A stretch of 64,000 bases of DNA from Prochlorococcus sp. AG-409-B13 (lineage in GTDB: Bacteria; Cyanobacteriota; Cyanobacteriia; PCC-6307; Cyanobiaceae), in contig QCJM01000001.1 in the NCBI GenBank assembly GCA_003216035.1, positions 124,001 to 188,000 on the forward strand. Direction: 5' to 3'. The position numbers and the translations under genes were made by a program. Below the pieces are notes generated by a model. It was not told the origin of the DNA. It was given only the letters and a program-made list of their open reading frames with translations, and searched no databases. Position 1 is the first letter of the stretch. Every line of letters starts with the position of its first letter. Positions 17,667 through 25,460 of this stretch are shown here, one piece after another.

Positions 17667-18488
17667 ATGAAGACCCCTATCAGAACTATCGTTGCCATTC
17701 CTGCTCGACTCAAGTCAAGCAGATTGCCTAACAAAGTGCTCGCAAAAATAGGTGGCAAGCCAATGTTGCAACATGTTCTCGAAAGATGTTCCCTTGCCAC
17801 CAAACCAATAGCTGTGGCGTTATGTACAGATGACGAAAATCTTATTGCCCTAGCAAATAGCTTAGGGTTTCCGGCTCTTATCACTAGTCCAGAATGTCAA
17901 TCAGGCAGCGAAAGAATTGCGTCAATCACCAAGCAACTGTTAAAACTTCACGCTGATCCAAATAAGACTATTGATGCAGAGGATTTAGATTCAGAGCTCA
18001 AGCGATATCTCATAATTAATGTACAAGGAGATCAACCATTTATAGATCCCCATATCATAGATACAATGGCAAAAGAATTCTCTAATAGAAATCCAACGCC
18101 AGATGTCCTTACTCCTGTTTACAAACTAGGTGCAAACAAAATACACAATCCAAATATTGTCAAGACATTACTTGCAAATGATGGACACGCTATTTATTTC
18201 TCCAGGTCAGCCCTGCCATATGTGAGGGGTGTAGCTCCAGAAAACTGGCATGAGCACTCTGATTTCTGGGGGCATGTAGGTATTTATGGATACCGTGCCG
18301 ATATATTAAGCAAATGGTCAACTTTACCTTATTCACCATTGGAGCATAAAGAAAAGCTGGAACAACTTCGACTTATAGAAGCTGGCATCAAGATAGGCAC
18401 ATTCAAGGTAGAAGGTGAATCCTTATCAGTAGATACAGCGGAGCAATTAGAGCAAGCAAGAGAGATTGCTAAGCAAATTCAATCTTAA
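17667..18488 (+). CDS. kdsB: 3-deoxy-manno-octulosonate cytidylyltransferase (CMP-Kdo synthetase)
   Basis: A 273-residue nucleotidyltransferase that activates Kdo with CTP to CMP-Kdo. The N-terminal signature IPARLKSSRLPNKVL binds CTP, and NVQGDQPF, YFSRSALPYVR, GIYGYR and the C-terminal SVDTAEQLEQAR match KdsB. It is slightly longer than the E. coli enzyme (248), mainly through an insertion around residues 93-110. The ATG at 17667 is the only sensible start. It is the last gene of the HIT-GT-kdsB run and converges on kdsC. Confidence 0.92.
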   Translation: MKTPIRTIVAIPARLKSSRLPNKVLAKIGGKPMLQHVLERCSLATKPIAVALCTDDENLIALANSLGFPALITSPECQSGSERIASITKQLLKLHADPNKTIDAEDLDSELKRYLIINVQGDQPFIDPHIIDTMAKEFSNRNPTPDVLTPVYKLGANKIHNPNIVKTLLANDGHAIYFSRSALPYVRGVAPENWHEHSDFWGHVGIYGYRADILSKWSTLPYSPLEHKEKLEQLRLIEAGIKIGTFKVEGESLSVDTAEQLEQAREIAKQIQS

Positions 18489-18583
18489 ATTTAGCTTATT
18501 CAAAAGGCTTCTTTTTAAAGAGCAGTGAGAATAATATTTAATTAATCAACTTAGATGAAAGGCTAAATCAGGAAGCAAGTAGT

Positions 18584-19165
18584 TTAAACATTTTGATCTC
18601 TCCATCCATAACTAGCTAGCCTTAACCATGTGCCTCTTGATTGAAGTAATTGTTCAGCAAGTTCTCTTACTGCGCCATTCCCACCTGAGTGTTTTAAAAC
18701 AATATCCGAATTAAGTCTTAAAGCATCTGTGGCATCTGCCGTTGCAATCAAAATAGAAACTTGCCCTTTTAAAGCCAAGTCATTTAAATCATCCCCAACA
18801 AAGAGCATTTTTTGAGGTGAAGTAGAAAGCTCATTACACAGCCTTGCCAAGGCTAAAGGTTTATCCTTCTCACCAGTGAGGCAATATTTAATGCCCAAAT
18901 CCTTAGCACGAGCTTCCGTTGCCCCTCCTCTTCCACCACTAAGAAAAACAACCTCAACACCCTCTTTTTGCATAAGGCGGATACCCAGCCCATCTCTAAC
19001 ATCAAAACGTTTAGTTAATTCACCGTTAGCCCCATAAAAAAGACCTCCATCAGTCAAAACACCATCAACATCAAGGATAACGACATTAATCAGGGCAAGT
19101 TTCTTACGAAATCTCCACCAAGCAAATGCACCTTTTAAAGCAAGCCTAAGGCTTTTAAAGCTCAT
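18584..19165 (-). CDS. kdsC: 3-deoxy-D-manno-octulosonate 8-phosphate phosphatase
   Basis: A HAD phosphatase of about 193 residues of the KdsC type. The nucleophile motif is LDVDGVLTDG, and FDVRDGLGIRLMQ, FLSGGRGG, FVGDDLNDL and a C-terminal RELAEQLL helix follow. It converts Kdo-8-P to Kdo and normally forms a tetramer. The longest frame starts at a TTG immediately before an ATG, and the ATG at 19163-19165 is chosen. It lies 16 nt after kdsD, so the two form an operon. Confidence 0.92.
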   Translation of the reverse strand: MSFKSLRLALKGAFAWWRFRKKLALINVVILDVDGVLTDGGLFYGANGELTKRFDVRDGLGIRLMQKEGVEVVFLSGGRGGATEARAKDLGIKYCLTGEKDKPLALARLCNELSTSPQKMLFVGDDLNDLALKGQVSILIATADATDALRLNSDIVLKHSGGNGAVRELAEQLLQSRGTWLRLASYGWRDQNV

Positions 19166-19181
19166 CAAAACTATCTATCCT

Positions 19182-20180
19182 TTAATCTTTTATTTTAGTA
19201 AGACCTGCTTCTACAAGATCATGCAATCTTAAAAGACCTAACATATTCTTCTCCTGATCCACAACAGGCAACACTCCGATAGATTTCCTTCGATTACGTT
19301 CCATTTGCTCAAGTGCATCAATCGCCAAAGTAAATCCAAAGACTGTAATTGGATCAACAGTCATAAAGTCATGAGCCTTCAAGTCGTCCCAATCAGTAGG
19401 GGAATGAGTTTGAAGAGCTCGGCGCAAATCACCATCAGTAATTAAACCTTGAATCCGCTTTTCATCATCCTTTCGTGAGACCCAACACGCACCCACCCCA
19501 TCAGTTGTGAGATGAGCTACTACATCAGGCAAAGCTGTATTTGATTCCAAAGGGCTCAACTTCCCTACAGGCACCATTAAATCTGCAGCTGTAAGAGTCA
19601 ACTGTTTACCCAACGAACCAGCTGGATGATTAAGCGCAAAGTCTTCGGGTGAAATTCCTCGCCGTTCCATCCATACTGCTGCAAGGGCATCACCAATTGC
19701 CATAGCTACAGCTGTACTAGCAGTAGGAGCAAGATTTAACGGGCAAACTTCCTTATCAACACCAGCATCTAAAACAACATCACATTGATGCGCAAGACTG
19801 GACTGGGTTTTACCTACTAAAGCAATCCTGCTAGTTCCTCGACGTTTGATGTGAGGCAATATTTGAAGAAGCTCTTCTGTTTCTCCACTATTTGATAAAA
19901 GCAATACAACATCATCTGGCGCCACAACCCCTAAATCACCATGAAGTGCATCAAGAGGGTTGAGATAAATAGCCATTAAGCCAATTGAAGAAAAAGTCGC
20001 CGCAATTTTTCTGGCGACAATTCCACTCTTCCCAACACCTGTAAGTACTAATTTACTTTTGTTTTGAGCACATTTTTCTAACAAAGTCAAAGCAGCCTCG
20101 ACTTGATCATCAGGCAAGCGTTTGGCTACAGCATCAATTGCTGCAGCTTCTTCTTTCAAGCAATTAGTCAGAGCCGACAT
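19182..20180 (-). CDS. kdsD: D-arabinose 5-phosphate isomerase (KpsF/GutQ family)
   Basis: A 332-residue isomerase that converts ribulose-5-P to arabinose-5-P for Kdo synthesis. An N-terminal SIS domain (about 35-170; GVGKSGIVARK, LSNSGETEE, PTASTA) is followed by two CBS domains (about 205-330; LMVPVGKLSP, GLITDGDLRRAL, DFMTVDP). This is the full architecture of KdsD/KpsF. The ATG at 20180 gives the family length. The gene leads the kdsD-kdsC pair and is preceded by a 111-bp gap after rfbB. Confidence 0.92.
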   Translation of the reverse strand: MSALTNCLKEEAAAIDAVAKRLPDDQVEAALTLLEKCAQNKSKLVLTGVGKSGIVARKIAATFSSIGLMAIYLNPLDALHGDLGVVAPDDVVLLLSNSGETEELLQILPHIKRRGTSRIALVGKTQSSLAHQCDVVLDAGVDKEVCPLNLAPTASTAVAMAIGDALAAVWMERRGISPEDFALNHPAGSLGKQLTLTAADLMVPVGKLSPLESNTALPDVVAHLTTDGVGACWVSRKDDEKRIQGLITDGDLRRALQTHSPTDWDDLKAHDFMTVDPITVFGFTLAIDALEQMERNRRKSIGVLPVVDQEKNMLGLLRLHDLVEAGLTKIKD

Positions 20181-20291
20181 GAGAAGTCAATTTCCCCTCT
20201 TTGACTTTATTGCGCCCACAGGGCACTGAAATGAATATCTAAAATATATGAACCTCTTTTAATTTTTTGAAGAACTACTAATCAAAGCGAT

Positions 20292-21398
20292 TTAACAGTT
20301 ACTAAGACCAATTCTCTCACAATTATACTTAGCCCTCTTTAGCAAAGCCGCGCACCATTCCTGCCTCTGCATATACCAAGAAACTGTGGCAAATAACCCA
20401 GCGTCAAAACTATGCCTCGGCTGCCAACCGAGTTCTTTAGTAATTCGAGTTGAATCAATAGAATAACGATGGTCATGCCCTGGTCGATCAACAACATTTT
20501 GAATTAGTCGTGCATGAGGAGCACCTTTAGGTTTTAATCCATCAAGAAGTTCACAAATCTGCTCTACAACCTGTCTATTAGTATGTTCTCCATGACCACC
20601 AACGCAATAGCTTGTCCCAAGTTCGCCCCTTGTAGATGCAACTAACAAAGCATCCACATGGTCATCTACGTACAACCAATCACGAACATTTTTCCCATCG
20701 CCATAAAGTGGAATCGGTTCTGAAGCTAGAGCCTTGAGAATCACAACAGGAATCAATTTCTCTGGAAATTGCCACGGGCCGTAATTATTAGAACAATTAC
20801 TCAAAACTACAGGCAACCCATAAGTGTGATGCCAAGCACTCACTAAGTGATCACTTGCAGCCTTAGTCGCAGAATATGGCGAACGTGGATCATATGGTGT
20901 GGATTCATTAAAAAAGCCTGTATCACCAAGAGATCCAAACACCTCATCTGTAGAAATGTGATGAAAGCGAAAGCAATCCCTTCGCTCAGGTTTGAGTTGC
21001 TGCCAATGAGTTCGAACAGCCTGTAGCAAATTGAAAGTGCCAATCACATTGCTTGTTATGAATAAATCTGGTCCATCAATAGAGCGATCAACATGACTCT
21101 CTGCTGCTAAATGAAAAACAAGATCTGGATCGACAAATCGCACAGCCTGATCAATCTCAGCTGAATTACAAAGATCACTCTTCAAGAAAAAATATCGCTC
21201 ATTAGCAGCATTGCCTAATTGACCCAAGACATGGTCAATGCTTGTCAAGTCACTTGCATATCCCAATTTATCGAGGTTGAAAACCTGAACATTCGTTTCA
21301 AGCAATAATCTACGAACCAAGGTGCCACCAATGAAGCCTGCTCCACCTGTGACGAGAACTCGTCGAATTCCATCAGGCAACAAGAATGAGCTCAACAC
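20292..21398 (-). CDS. rfbB: dTDP-glucose 4,6-dehydratase
   Basis: A 368-residue extended SDR. The Rossmann motif is VTGGAGFIGG, the active-site segment STDEVFGS carries the Asp-Glu pair used for dehydration, the catalytic Tyr/Lys is in SPYSATKAASDH, and NCSNNYGPWQFPEKLIP is diagnostic for RmlB. It makes dTDP-4-keto-6-deoxyglucose. The start is GTG at 21398. It is the last gene of rfbA-rfbC-rfbD-rfbB, the dTDP-L-rhamnose set, with 29 nt after rfbD. Confidence 0.95.
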   Translation of the reverse strand: MLSSFLLPDGIRRVLVTGGAGFIGGTLVRRLLLETNVQVFNLDKLGYASDLTSIDHVLGQLGNAANERYFFLKSDLCNSAEIDQAVRFVDPDLVFHLAAESHVDRSIDGPDLFITSNVIGTFNLLQAVRTHWQQLKPERRDCFRFHHISTDEVFGSLGDTGFFNESTPYDPRSPYSATKAASDHLVSAWHHTYGLPVVLSNCSNNYGPWQFPEKLIPVVILKALASEPIPLYGDGKNVRDWLYVDDHVDALLVASTRGELGTSYCVGGHGEHTNRQVVEQICELLDGLKPKGAPHARLIQNVVDRPGHDHRYSIDSTRITKELGWQPRHSFDAGLFATVSWYMQRQEWCAALLKRAKYNCERIGLSNC

Positions 21399-21427
21399 AG
21401 TGACTTCAATAATGCTTAATTCTCACA

Positions 21428-22330
21428 TCAACTGTGAGTTCTTAGCCTCTCCAGAACTTGAACCAAGGCTTTTCGCCAATGAATGGAATGTAAGCCCAAT
21501 AGCTTTCTACTTTGACTTACATCTAAAAGTGAGTAAGCAGGTCTAGAAGCAGCCGTAGGGTATTCAACTGTAGAAAGGGGTTGAACCAAAGCAGCCTTAT
21601 CTAACAAGCCTGTGGCTACGCCAAGTTCTCCGATAGCACAGGCAAAGTCATACCAACTGGCAACTCCTGCATCGCTCCAATGCAAGATAGGTTCAAAAAT
21701 CTTTTCTTCCCGTGAAAGACTAATTAAGCGCCAACATGCTTCTGCAAGGGTATGGGTTGAGGTTGGACAACCAACCTGATCCACAACCACTCCCAAAACT
21801 TCTCCGGTCTGAGCTTTAGCAGCATGTAACTTCAACATTGTGAGGCAAAAATTGTGCCCTACAGGCCCATAAATCCAACTGGTACGCAAAATATGAGCAC
21901 GTCGTTCCTTCCCCAGTTTCTCTAATACAATTTTTTCACCTAAGGCCTTGCTTTTGCCATAAACGCCCAAAGGGTCTACAGACTGCTCTGGTGAATATGG
22001 ATGACCCTGTAAACCATTAAAAACAAAATCTGTGCTGATTTGTAAAAGGCAACCACCGTTTTGAGCAAGTACTTCTGCAAATGCAGCTGGTGCCGCAGCA
22101 TTAATAGCCATAGCAAGATCTACCTCCTTCTCAGCCTTATCTACAGCTGTATAAGCCCCCGCATTGATAACCCAATCTGGCTTTAATCGTTCAATGTATT
22201 TTTTACATGCATCAGGGTCCGAAAGATCTAAATCCTTCCTAGTACTTGTAATCAAATCAAATTCATAGGGTGCGACTGCTTGTAAGGATTGACCTAACTG
22301 TCCATTCGAGCCAGTAAGCAATATTTTCAT
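21428..22330 (-). CDS. rfbD: dTDP-4-dehydrorhamnose reductase
   Basis: A 300-residue reductase for the last step to dTDP-L-rhamnose. The nucleotide-binding motif is GSNGQLGQSL, followed by NAGAYTAVDKAE, STDFVFNG and the catalytic YGKSKALGE, then the RTSWIYG strand. All are characteristic of RmlD. The ATG at 22330 overlaps the rfbC stop by one base (TAATG). The length matches the family. It probably supplies rhamnose for the O-antigen or related envelope polymer. Confidence 0.95.
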   Translation of the reverse strand: MKILLTGSNGQLGQSLQAVAPYEFDLITSTRKDLDLSDPDACKKYIERLKPDWVINAGAYTAVDKAEKEVDLAMAINAAAPAAFAEVLAQNGGCLLQISTDFVFNGLQGHPYSPEQSVDPLGVYGKSKALGEKIVLEKLGKERRAHILRTSWIYGPVGHNFCLTMLKLHAAKAQTGEVLGVVVDQVGCPTSTHTLAEACWRLISLSREEKIFEPILHWSDAGVASWYDFACAIGELGVATGLLDKAALVQPLSTVEYPTAASRPAYSLLDVSQSRKLLGLHSIHWRKALVQVLERLRTHS

Positions 22331-22926
22331 TAAAACAATTCTCCAGATGAAAGCTCAGAGATTCTCAAAGCATTTGCATCCTTGGTTGAAAGCTGAGGAG
22401 ACAAGTCTTGAAGTTGATCTAAAGGCCAATTTATAGAAAGATCCATATCATCCCAAAGAATAGAGCGCTCACAATCCCTACTCCAAAAATCCGTTGTTTT
22501 ATAAAGCACTTCTGCTTTTTCAGAAAGAGTTAAAAAACCATGTGCGAAGCCAATAGGTACCCACAACTGCCAACAATTCTCATCGCTCAACTTACATCCC
22601 ACCCACTGACCAAAAGTAGAAGAATCCACTCGTAGGTCTACCACTACATCAAAGATCTCACCCTGCACACATCTAACCAATTTTGCCTGAGGATGTGGTG
22701 GCAATTGATAATGCAAACCTCTTAAAACTCCTCTATTTGACCGAGAATGATTGTCCTGTACAAATTCAAGTGACTCCTGACCATGCTTAGCCAATAAATT
22801 CTTCCAAGAAATTTGGTTCCAGCTTTCAAAAAAGAAGCCCCTATCATCCTCAAATAGTTTTGGCTTACAAACCAATGGTCCTAAGAGATTCAGACCAGTA
22901 TTTGTAGAAAGTAAATCAGCTTGCAT
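22330..22926 (-). CDS. rfbC: dTDP-4-dehydrorhamnose 3,5-epimerase
   Basis: A cupin-fold epimerase of about 198 residues. [10 protein letters not shown] near the N-terminus, the catalytic His in [22 protein letters not shown], and [10 protein letters not shown] are all RmlC hallmarks. The frame is open to 22953, but the ATG at 22926 (MQADLLST) gives the normal length and an 11-nt overlap with rfbA. It interconverts the 4-keto sugar before RfbD reduction. It sits in the rfbACDB operon. Confidence 0.94.
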   Translation of the reverse strand: MQADLLSTNTGLNLLGPLVCKPKLFEDDRGFFFESWNQISWKNLLAKHGQESLEFVQDNHSRSNRGVLRGLHYQLPPHPQAKLVRCVQGEIFDVVVDLRVDSSTFGQWVGCKLSDENCWQLWVPIGFAHGFLTLSEKAEVLYKTTDFWSRDCERSILWDDMDLSINWPLDQLQDLSPQLSTKDANALRISELSSGELF

Positions 22927-23815
22927 AAGTAAACGATGAATCAGGATGCTCAATTACTTGCAAGAGATAGTCTCCGTAACCACTTTTAAGTAATGGGATT
23001 GCCAAAGCAGCCAACTCATCTCCAGTAATCCATCCCAATCGCCATGCAACCTCCTCAGGACAGCCAACCTTTAATCCCTGTCGATGTTCAAGAGTACGTA
23101 TATAAGCAGCAGCTTCATGCAATGAATCACATGTTCCAGTGTCAAGCCAAGCCATACCCCTACCCATCAATTCCACATGGAGAGAATCTTCTTTTAAATA
23201 TTGAAGATTGAGATCAGTAATTTCCAATTCACCTCGAGAAGAAGGTTTCACTGCTCGAGCCCTTTCAACAACAGTATCGTCATAGAAATAAAGGCCAGTT
23301 ACAACATATCGACTCTTAGGGTTTGCGGGCTTTTCTTCAATACTCAAAGCCTTTCCATTATCGGCAAATTCAACCACCCCATACCGCTCAGGATCTTTAA
23401 CTGGGTAAGCAAACACAGTTGCACCATCCAAAACAGTATTACTTGCCTTTAACTGAGGTACAAGTTCATGTCCATGAAAAAGATTGTCTCCCAAAATCAA
23501 AACCACAGGAGAGCCTGCTAAAAAATCTGAACCAATCAGAAAGGCTTGTGCCAACCCACCAGGACTAGGCTGCTCTGCGTAGTTAATACTCATTCCCAAT
23601 GAGGTTCCATCTCCAAGAAGACGTTTAAAAGCCTCCAAGTCTTGGGGAGTGGTAATAATCAAAACTTCTCTAATCCCCGCCAGCATTAGAGTTGTTAAAG
23701 GGTAAAAAATCATAGGCTTGTCATAAACAGGAAGCAACTGCTTACTTACAGCCCTCGTAATTGGATGCAGCCGCGTTCCACTGCCACCAGCGAGAATGAT
23801 GCCCTTGCGTGTCAT
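22916..23815 (-). CDS. rfbA: Glucose-1-phosphate thymidylyltransferase
   Basis: A thymidylyltransferase of about 299 residues that starts the dTDP-rhamnose pathway. The signature [22 protein letters not shown] is at the N-terminus, followed by [18 protein letters not shown] and [10 protein letters not shown]. The frame is open to 23845, but the ATG at 23815 ([11 protein letters not shown]) is the canonical start. The 42-bp gap to the divergent GNAT gene must hold the promoter. It is the first gene of rfbACDB. Confidence 0.95.
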   Translation of the reverse strand: MTRKGIILAGGSGTRLHPITRAVSKQLLPVYDKPMIFYPLTTLMLAGIREVLIITTPQDLEAFKRLLGDGTSLGMSINYAEQPSPGGLAQAFLIGSDFLAGSPVVLILGDNLFHGHELVPQLKASNTVLDGATVFAYPVKDPERYGVVEFADNGKALSIEEKPANPKSRYVVTGLYFYDDTVVERARAVKPSSRGELEITDLNLQYLKEDSLHVELMGRGMAWLDTGTCDSLHEAAAYIRTLEHRQGLKVGCPEEVAWRLGWITGDELAALAIPLLKSGYGDYLLQVIEHPDSSFTYAS

Positions 23816-23857
23816 AACGCCTAGTCGCTGAGAGGATGCTGCCATGGAGCTTATGAA

Positions 23858-24316
23858 ATGGTTGCCATCCGTCTAATCCAACACAAAAAAGGTGCACCAG
23901 GTCTCAGATGGTTAGGACTAGGCCCTGACCTGATTCCTTGTAGGGGCCTGCTCAAATTAAAGAGTCTTCTCGAAAAGCACGCGTTTTGGGCTAAAGGACG
24001 GACTAAAAAACAACTTAGACGTCTCTTGGCAGGTAGCAGCGTGGTAGTAAGCCTATGGCATGGGAAAAGGATGGTTGGATTTGGTCGCGCAACCAGTGAT
24101 GGAATATATCGAGCAGTGCTTTGGGACATTGTGGTAGCCGATGACCTGCAAGGCCAAGGCTTAGGGAGCAAAGTGGTAGAAGCACTATTAAAAGCTCGGG
24201 AGGTCTCTGGAGTTGAACGGGTATATCTAATGACTAGCAATAGTGCAAGTTTTTATAACCAACTAGGTTTTCGCAACGTTGGCCATCAGCAATTGCTTTT
24301 ATTTGATCGCATTTAG
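23858..24316 (+). CDS. GNAT acetyltransferase, plastid Ycf52/NSI-like
   Basis: A 152-residue GNAT-fold N-acetyltransferase. Motif [19 protein letters not shown], contains the acetyl-CoA loop QGQGLG, and motif B is the FYNQLGF segment near the C-terminus. The stretch [11 protein letters not shown] is typical of the cyanobacterial and plastid Ycf52/NSI branch. Known plant relatives acetylate plastid proteins, and the bacterial substrate is unknown. It is the only plus-strand gene between rfbA and tRNA-Gly. The ATG at 23858 is chosen because the basic N-terminus continues into the fold. Confidence 0.75.
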   Translation: MVAIRLIQHKKGAPGLRWLGLGPDLIPCRGLLKLKSLLEKHAFWAKGRTKKQLRRLLAGSSVVVSLWHGKRMVGFGRATSDGIYRAVLWDIVVADDLQGQGLGSKVVEALLKAREVSGVERVYLMTSNSASFYNQLGFRNVGHQQLLLFDRI

Positions 24317-24335
24317 TCAAATAAACAATCATTAA

Positions 24336-24407
24336 AGCGGATGAAGAGATTCGAACTCTCGACCCTCTCCTTGGCAAGGAGATGCTCTACCACTGAGCTA
24401 CATCCGC
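24336..24407 (-). tRNA. tRNA-Gly (anticodon GCC)
   Basis: A 72-nt minus-strand cloverleaf. The acceptor stem pairs GCGGATG with CATCCGC and the discriminator is U. The D-arm (GCTCAGTGGTAGAGC), the anticodon loop CTTGCCAAG with GCC, and the T-arm with GTTCGAATC are all present. No CCA is encoded. It lies between the GNAT gene and ribH. Confidence 0.95.
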
Positions 24408-24483
24408 ATTCAGCCAGATAAAGAATGCTTTCTGACTTGAGCAGCATGCCCTAAAAAAGGGGACCTGGTCAAATATGAACTTT

Positions 24484-24978
24484 TCAACTAGAAACCGTTG
24501 AATTATTTAAATCGCCCATCAAAGAACCCATTTCTAGAGCTTGCAATGCATAAGTCCAGCCCAAATTACTTTTAATTCCTGCTCTCTCTAGAGCTTGTTG
24601 CATTGTGTCAGTAGTTAAAACTCCAAAAATTACAGGGACGCCAGTCTCACGGGAAACGGTAGCTATGCCCTTACTTGCCTCAGATACCACAACATCAAAA
24701 TGGGGAGTATCGCCTCTAATAACCGCCCCAAGAGTAATTAAAACTTGGTATTTCCCACTACGTGCAAGAGATTGAGCAACTATAGGTAACTCAAAAGAGC
24801 CCGGCACCCAAGCCACATCCAATTGTTTGCTTTTTTCTGTAATGTCAACACCGTGCCTAGATAAACAATCCAAGCAACCACTAAGCAACTTTGCGGTAAC
24901 CAAATCATTGAACCTGGCTACAACAACAGCTATGCGTAAAGCTGAAGCTCCTGTAAACCTTCCTTCAATAGTGGCCAT
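24484..24978 (-). CDS. ribH: 6,7-dimethyl-8-ribityllumazine synthase
   Basis: A 164-residue lumazine synthase of the riboflavin pathway. It joins 5-amino-6-ribitylamino-uracil and dihydroxybutanone phosphate. Characteristic segments are [32 protein letters not shown] (phosphate-binding, with the catalytic His) and VIFGVLTTD. The length is normal. It lies 115 nt downstream of psbZ on the same strand, an adjacency I recall from other cyanobacteria. The ATG at 24978 is clear. Confidence 0.95.
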   Translation of the reverse strand: MATIEGRFTGASALRIAVVVARFNDLVTAKLLSGCLDCLSRHGVDITEKSKQLDVAWVPGSFELPIVAQSLARSGKYQVLITLGAVIRGDTPHFDVVVSEASKGIATVSRETGVPVIFGVLTTDTMQQALERAGIKSNLGWTYALQALEMGSLMGDLNNSTVSS

Positions 24979-25093
24979 TATTTCGTGGGAGTAATGCTTT
25001 CATAATCCCACTACGGTATAAGCCAAGTGGTTTTTTAGGCCACAAAGATTGATTAAAGCTATTGATCAGACCCTTTGTTGGGGCAAAACGCAC

Positions 25094-25303
25094 CTAAAGC
25101 TGGTGCGTAATATATTCACCAACAAAAGCATTGAGGAGTACCAGGTGGAACCAAACCCCACCAATGATCTCAATGATCCGAATCTCTCTGTTGCGACGAT
25201 CGCCTGGATTGGATTGGGCCATATAAAGCACTGGGACCCCGACTACCAATATTAATGAGGCGAATAAAAGTGCGTTCGCGGTGATGAAGCTAATGAACTG
25301 CAT
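25094..25303 (-). CDS. psbZ: Photosystem II reaction-centre protein Z
   Basis: A 69-residue protein with two transmembrane helices. The first contains LLFASLILVVGVPVLY, closely matching the PsbZ LVVGVPV signature, and the second is the GGVWFHLVLLNAFVG segment. PsbZ is a small core subunit of photosystem II near CP43. The open frame runs upstream to 25420, but the extension is Cys/His-rich and unlike PsbZ. The ATG at 25301-25303 (MQFISFIT) is therefore the start. It is upstream of ribH and divergent from mutS. Confidence 0.75.
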   Translation of the reverse strand: MQFISFITANALLFASLILVVGVPVLYMAQSNPGDRRNREIRIIEIIGGVWFHLVLLNAFVGEYITHQL

Positions 25304-25376
25304 GGGGAAAGGGCGACAGAGCCAATGCTCACAGCATGCACAAATTCTCCCATGGAGTAGTGGCCAATAACTAAAA

Positions 25377-25408
25377 GCATGCCTCGTGTGTCGCGAGGCT
25401 TCACATGC
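25377..25408. promoter_or_regulatory. GC-rich inverted repeat in the psbZ-mutS intergenic region
   Basis: The stem GCCTCG (25381-25386) pairs with CGAGGC (25394-25399) around a 7-nt loop. Outer arms GCAT and ATGC extend it across a small bulge. It lies about 75 nt upstream of the psbZ start and 52 nt upstream of mutS. It could be a 5'-UTR structure of psbZ or a small-RNA terminator. Confidence 0.4.
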
Positions 25409-25449
25409 AAAAAAAATCAACCCCCTTACTATGCGATCTATTCACGGGT

Positions 25450-25455
25450 AGGAGG
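25450..25455 (+). promoter_or_regulatory. Shine-Dalgarno sequence of mutS
   Basis: AGGAGG lies 5 nt before the ATG at 25461. A strong site like this is uncommon in the window, and it fixes the mutS start, including its long N-terminal extension. Confidence 0.7.
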
Positions 25456-25460
25456 CAACC

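Noticed and set aside
23851-24240. A 129-codon minus-strand frame across the GNAT gene
   Set aside because: It is antisense to a clear GNAT domain and its translation is Ser/Arg/Pro-rich without any motif.
24336-24407. tRNA-Gly as an island attachment site
   Set aside because: No partial tRNA duplicate, integrase or direct repeat is seen anywhere in the window.
25304-25420. An N-terminal extension of about 39 residues for psbZ
   Set aside because: It is Cys/His-rich, spans a GC hairpin, and is unlike PsbZ, which starts at the internal ATG at 25303.
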